Source: Rotaria sordida (Eukaryota > Rotifera > Eurotatoria > Philodinida > Philodinidae). From it: DNA of 64,000 bases. The stretch is taken from the NCBI GenBank assembly GCA_905250125.1, contig CAJNOL010001213.1:1-64000 (forward strand). Direction: 5' to 3'. Below are positions 60,011-64,000 of the stretch, piece after piece. Positions within the stretch are counted from its first letter, which is position 1; every line of letters begins with the position of its first letter. Under the pieces are notes generated by a model. That model did no database searches, had not been told where the DNA came from, and saw only the letters and a program-made list of their open reading frames with translations. The translations under genes were made by a program, and so were the position numbers.

Positions 60011-62169
60011 CTGTAAACAGATTAGCAAAATGGTTTTCTCTATAAATAAATATTTGAAAATTGCAGAACTTTTTGACTGCCCAATGTAATGTACAATGCT
60101 GTTCAATAGTAAGCCTATAATTGGTCAAACTTTCCATTAACCTTGAAAATGGTGATCTGAAACCGTGACATCGAATCGAATCGAATCGACGACATGTAGA
60201 TCGTAAAACTAGTTCCAAGTGATATGGTCTAATTAGAAATGAATTCATAGTCTAATACTGTGTTTACTTTGTGACATTGGCATCTCAGTTATTTTGGCAC
60301 TTATAGCCTTGGATGAATACTTATTCAAGAGTACCTTTTGTCAGATTTGATCAGTTAAAGTTTCTTTAAAAATCATCCACATATGAAGAGATATGAATTT
60401 TTGACTCGGAATTATTGTAAGTGAGAACCAGCTTCTTGATCCATTGATCTTCTCTAAGGAACATTGATGAATCGTCCAGAAACCAAGACGTTTATCAAGT
60501 TTTACAATTTTGATTTGGCATGTTCCTTAGACTCAGCGATGTCTGTACCTCTAAATTCAAGTTTTCAGCGGATTTGGTTAAATTAGTAAAAGTTGGTCCA
60601 AACGACCTCTAAGTAGTCATCAAGTTGTATGAAGAAATTATTCAAAATTGCCTTTGAAAAGCTGAGTCGCTCAGGCCAGCAATTAGTCAAACAAATCTTT
60701 GATGCAATATATAAGAATAGTTCACAATTAGTAATTTTTCACCATAAAAAAGATGTGTTCCAGCCGTGCATCGGCTGTCGTATTGTTCAACTTTCAATGC
60801 TCTATTCCCTAATATGTTGCATCAAAAACTTTAGTTGATTCATGGATGGGCTAGCCGACTCACCTTTCGAAAGCAATTTTGGATCATTTCTCATGCGACT
60901 TGATGAATATTCAAAAGTCGGGCTAGCTAACTTTTACTAACTTAAATAAATGCGCTAAAAGCTTGGATCGGAAGGACTCAGATCGCTAATTTCGACGACC
61001 ATGTAATATTAGAAGTATAAGATGTGATGAATGTCTTGATTTCTGGATAGACTTATGAATGTTACCTTAAGAAGACCAACTGAGTAAAGAGGAAGTTTCT
61101 CAATTGTACTACTTTCGAGTCAATGACTCATATTTTTTTATATATAAGTGATTTCTAACGAAGCTTTAATTGAACAAATCCGGCAAACAGTACTTTTAAA
61201 AGAGAGTCTATTCCGAGAAGAAAGGTGTCAGAACAGCTCAGATGTTAGTTTCACAAAGTAAATACAGTGTTGAACTACGAATTAGACATGAACAAAGTTG
61301 GCTCTTTTCGGACCCGAAACTGCATTGAAATCGATACCATCGTTTTTGAAATCATATCGAAATTGTCAATATGAATTTTTTTTTGACATCAAAATTGGAA
61401 TCAGAATTGTTGATTCTGATTCCAATTCTAATTCCGATCCGGAATCGACCATGCCTACTATGAATTCCTTTGTCATTAGGCCACCTCAGCTGAAACTAAT
61501 GTTAGGACCTATATTTCTCCAAGGCGAGTTGTCCGTAGGATTTGGACTGAAAAATGTCAAGGTTACTCGAAATTTTGGCGTAGAATCGTGCTACTTTTGT
61601 TCAATATTGAGATGTAGCGTATTTTGTCCTCTCCTTACGTCGTTTTTGGTTTTATCAAAGAAAAAAAGGCAGACCTCACTGTGTACACAAAGAAGAGTAT
61701 GGATCGCAGCTATTCGGGGAGGGAGAGGGGGGAGGTGCGCTTCGCATTCCCACGTTACGACGCAAACATAAAGAGTCAATTATGTTGGCCGATTTTCTTA
61801 AATTTTATCTAATTCAATCAAACGTTCAAGTTTTTCATGTACCATAAACTTCGGTGTATTGAATCGGCGTACGAAAAAGGAAGTTTGAAAAAACGATGTG
61901 AGTCAGGACATACAGAAAGGGCGGATAGAAAGCAACGAATAGAGAAAGACACACAGAAAACCGAACTTTATAACTGTAGTACGCTTTTATTTCAGTTTTT
62001 GTCATATGTTTCATTTTTCTCAGAAAAAGTTTCCTCTTTTTTTTGCATACATCTTTCTCAAAAGAAACCATAAAACTGTCCTATAAGCGCATATCTGATT
62101 TAATCATCTAACTTGAGTTCGTATCATGAGCCAGAGCGCATTATTTCATCCAATTGTTTCAAACACTTA
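60011..62169. other. Repeat-rich intergenic region
   Basis: It contains an (ATCGA)n run at about 60173-60190. A segment at about 60200-60250 (TCATTTCTAATTAGACCATA) is partly similar in direct orientation to 61455-61500 (AATTCCTTTGTCATTAGGCC). A perfect short palindrome GGAATCAGAATT...TTCTGATTCC lies at 61399-61425. The ORFs 60629-60838 and 61298-61771 resemble nothing I know. Confidence 0.35.
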
Positions 62170-63107
62170 CAAGGTATTCCAAAAGTCTAACCGAAAAAGA
62201 AATGTGAATATCTCTTTAACCATTCAAGCGATTTACGTGAGGTTTGTATAGTTTCATTTCATATTCAGTGGAATTTTAATTCACATATATTTATCTCTAA
62301 TAAGTTTATAAAATGATTACTTATAAATGCAACACATAATACTGTCATTTTTGAAAATATCTGTAGTAACACCAAATAGACTTTAGTTTGAAATCGTGTT
62401 GATCTTTTTGTACACTGTCATTTTCAACTTAACAAGATTTTGAACAGACGTCATGGACGCATGGAACTGTTGAAATTATTATACAATCTTGAAAAGGCAA
62501 CATTTCTTGTGTGATGTTAGGAAATCGAATGTTTGAATAATATTTTCTCGGTAATATTATCAATAGAGAAAAATATTTTACTATGCTTTAAGTCTTTTTT
62601 TAGTTCAGAAGTACGAAGATTATGCTAGACAAACTCCATATTACTTCACAAACATGAAGTTCCTGCGCATTTTAGCCTCAAAGACTATCAATTTCTGGGA
62701 AACATTTGCTCAAGTAAGTTCAATAGCGAAGGCAATTCGTTTCAATGGGCATCACGATCAGCTGAGCTGATGTGACTCGACGTCTTTTTTATGGGAACAT
62801 GAAGGGAACAATTTTTATAAAGCACTTCTCAAAGATCTAGTTCAGTTAAAAATGAAAATCTATAATAAGACCGAAAAGAATTCAAACTAAATTTCATATG
62901 ATGTTTTTTACAGATATTTTCAAAAAAGAGAGGTTTGTGTATTGCATTTATAAGTAATCATTTTATACAATCAATTAGAAGCAAATTCATGTAAAATAAA
63001 ACTTCGATCAATATGCAATGAAACGATAAAAGTCTCACGTAAATCGCTTGACTGGTTAAAGAGATATTCACGTTTCTTTTTCGGCAGGACTTTTTGAACA
63101 TCCTGCA
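62170..63107. mobile_element. 938-bp mariner-type MITE
   Basis: The left end CAAGGTATTCCAAAAGTC follows TA. The right end on the other strand reads TGCAGGATGTTCAAAAAGTC and is also followed by TA. The inverted repeats extend about 180-200 nt (GTGAATATCTCTTTAACCA, CAAGCGATTTACGTGAG, ATTACTTATAAATGCAA with complements). CAGG(...)TTC.AAAAGTC termini and TA duplications are typical of mariner. No transposase inside. Confidence 0.75.
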
Positions 63108-63119
63108 TATTTTTCAATT

Positions 63120-63850
63120 CCATATTCGAAACAGAGCGCAGGTTCCTTAGTTCTTTCCATCTCCTTGTACTTCTTTACTTCACTGGTTCCCATAGACTCA
63201 ACGCTTTTCAGACTGGTTACCATTTGCTACCCTATGAGAAGTCAGTCTCTCTTCAAATCTTGGTATTCCCTCAACTTTTCCGACAGCCCTTGAACACCTT
63301 CATTTTAATGATTTGGTTTCAATTCATTGGTTTCCATCATGCTAACGAGTAACTGAGGTGCATGGTATCCCTGCCTGTTGAATACCTTCCATTTCCTCTA
63401 TCTCACTCATCTCCTAACATTCATTCGTTTTCAGGTCCTTCCCAGATGTAGATCTAGAGTACCAACATCTGTTGAACCTGTCGCATTTCTTGAATTCTTT
63501 GATTTCCATAATACTCTCAAGCTGTTGTTACATCAAATATCAAAGTGTCACGAATTCCTTATATCCATATATTTTCCTTGATTACCTAGAATTCCTATAT
63601 TTCCTTCAAAACATCTTGAATTCCTTAGTTTCCATGATGCGCAAAAGTACTTCACATACAAATACAGATATGTCTTGAAATCCTTGAATTCCTACATTTC
63701 TCTTGATTTTTTGGAATTTCTTGAATTCCTTGAATTCTTTGACTTCCATGATGGTCAGAAGGGGTTGATATATAAAATATTAGTAAGTCTTGAATTCACA
63801 GATTTTCCTTGAATTCCAAATTCTTGGATCGTGGGGATTGCTGCATGCTA
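63120..63850. repeat. Diverged minisatellite, CTTGAATTCCTT / GATTTCCATGATG units
   Basis: Units of about 105-135 bp recur at about 63487, 63620 and 63722. Each begins CTTGAATTCYTTNGNTTCCAT followed by ATACT/GATGC/GATGG and an AT-rich half, then CTTGAATTC again. Older units with TTGGTTTCCATCATGCTAA occur at 63180-63360. Short CCTTGAATTCC words are repeated within units. The open frames at 63378-63678 are repeat by-products. Confidence 0.6.
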
Positions 63851-64000
63851 TTATGTAAAATTCCTTAGATTCTGCTAGTTTTCTCACATTATCGATAAAC
63901 TTTTGAAGATTTCACTTTATTTTCAGATTAACATTTATGGTTTTCAAACGTTAATTTATCAATCTTTTCAGTATATTGAAGTATGTTATATGGTGTATCA

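Noticed and set aside
61298-61771. Plus-strand ORF of 157 codons
   Set aside because: No recognisable domain; part is a small palindromic low-complexity stretch (GGAATCAGAATTG...) and part overlaps other open frames on both strands.
1-64000. CRISPR arrays, bacterial operons, tRNA or rRNA genes
   Set aside because: Nothing with such structure was seen; the DNA is eukaryotic with spliceosomal introns. A tRNA scan was not possible by eye, so a diverged tRNA cannot be excluded.

Overview
The window is AT-rich eukaryotic DNA. Its genes are split by many short introns (about 40-110 nt, GT...TTTTAG type) plus a second class of long introns (about 0.4-2.4 kb) filled with old repeats. The gene content, the intron style and several metazoan proteins beside genes of probably foreign origin (a class I haem peroxidase, a bacterial-type SnoaL-like protein, an ART-type ADP-ribosyltransferase) point to a rotifer, most likely a bdelloid (a Rotaria-like genome). 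The species assignment is inference; no sequence search was possible.

The left half (about 1.3-35 kb) is one run of four genes on the minus strand. In transcription order they are RTF1 (Paf1-complex subunit, 15 exons), UBR5 (giant HECT ubiquitin ligase, about 22 kb, at least 21 exons plus one predicted inside the assembly gap), NUBP2 (cytosolic Fe-S assembly NTPase) and STRAD (LKB1-pathway pseudokinase). Stop-to-ATG spacing is 102, 231 and 52 nt. Each of the three downstream genes has a splice-acceptor-like sequence just before its ATG and no intron donor upstream, as expected for spliced-leader trans-splicing of an operon. Reading frames were followed across almost every junction and intron phases agree. 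The exceptions are the UBR5 exon hidden by the 100-N gap at 12601-12700, and uncertain ends in NUBP2 exon 2 and STRAD exon 8.

Nearly all long introns of these genes carry long inverted repeats or TIR elements: a piggyBac-like element with TTAA flanks, hAT-like elements, and a recurrent foldback family with poly-C/poly-G tracts and a conserved central hairpin. Transcripts of the cluster would therefore contain many long hairpins, all intronic.

The right half (35-64 kb) is gene-poor. A clear non-autonomous hAT element (8-bp target duplication) lies upstream of RTF1. Then come an almost intronless SnoaL-like gene (+), an AQP8-like aquaporin (-) with two alternative first coding exons in the same phase, a decayed Hedgehog-type Hint (Hog) domain pseudogene (+) with six in-frame stops but no frameshift, a mariner transposase relic interrupted by a Harbinger-like MITE, a class I peroxidase (-) whose distal catalytic histidine is leucine, a C-terminally anchored ART (-), a second truncated mariner relic, a mariner-type MITE and a diverged minisatellite at the right edge. 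A further mariner relic lies at about 40.2-40.5 kb. The right-half genes look independent of each other.
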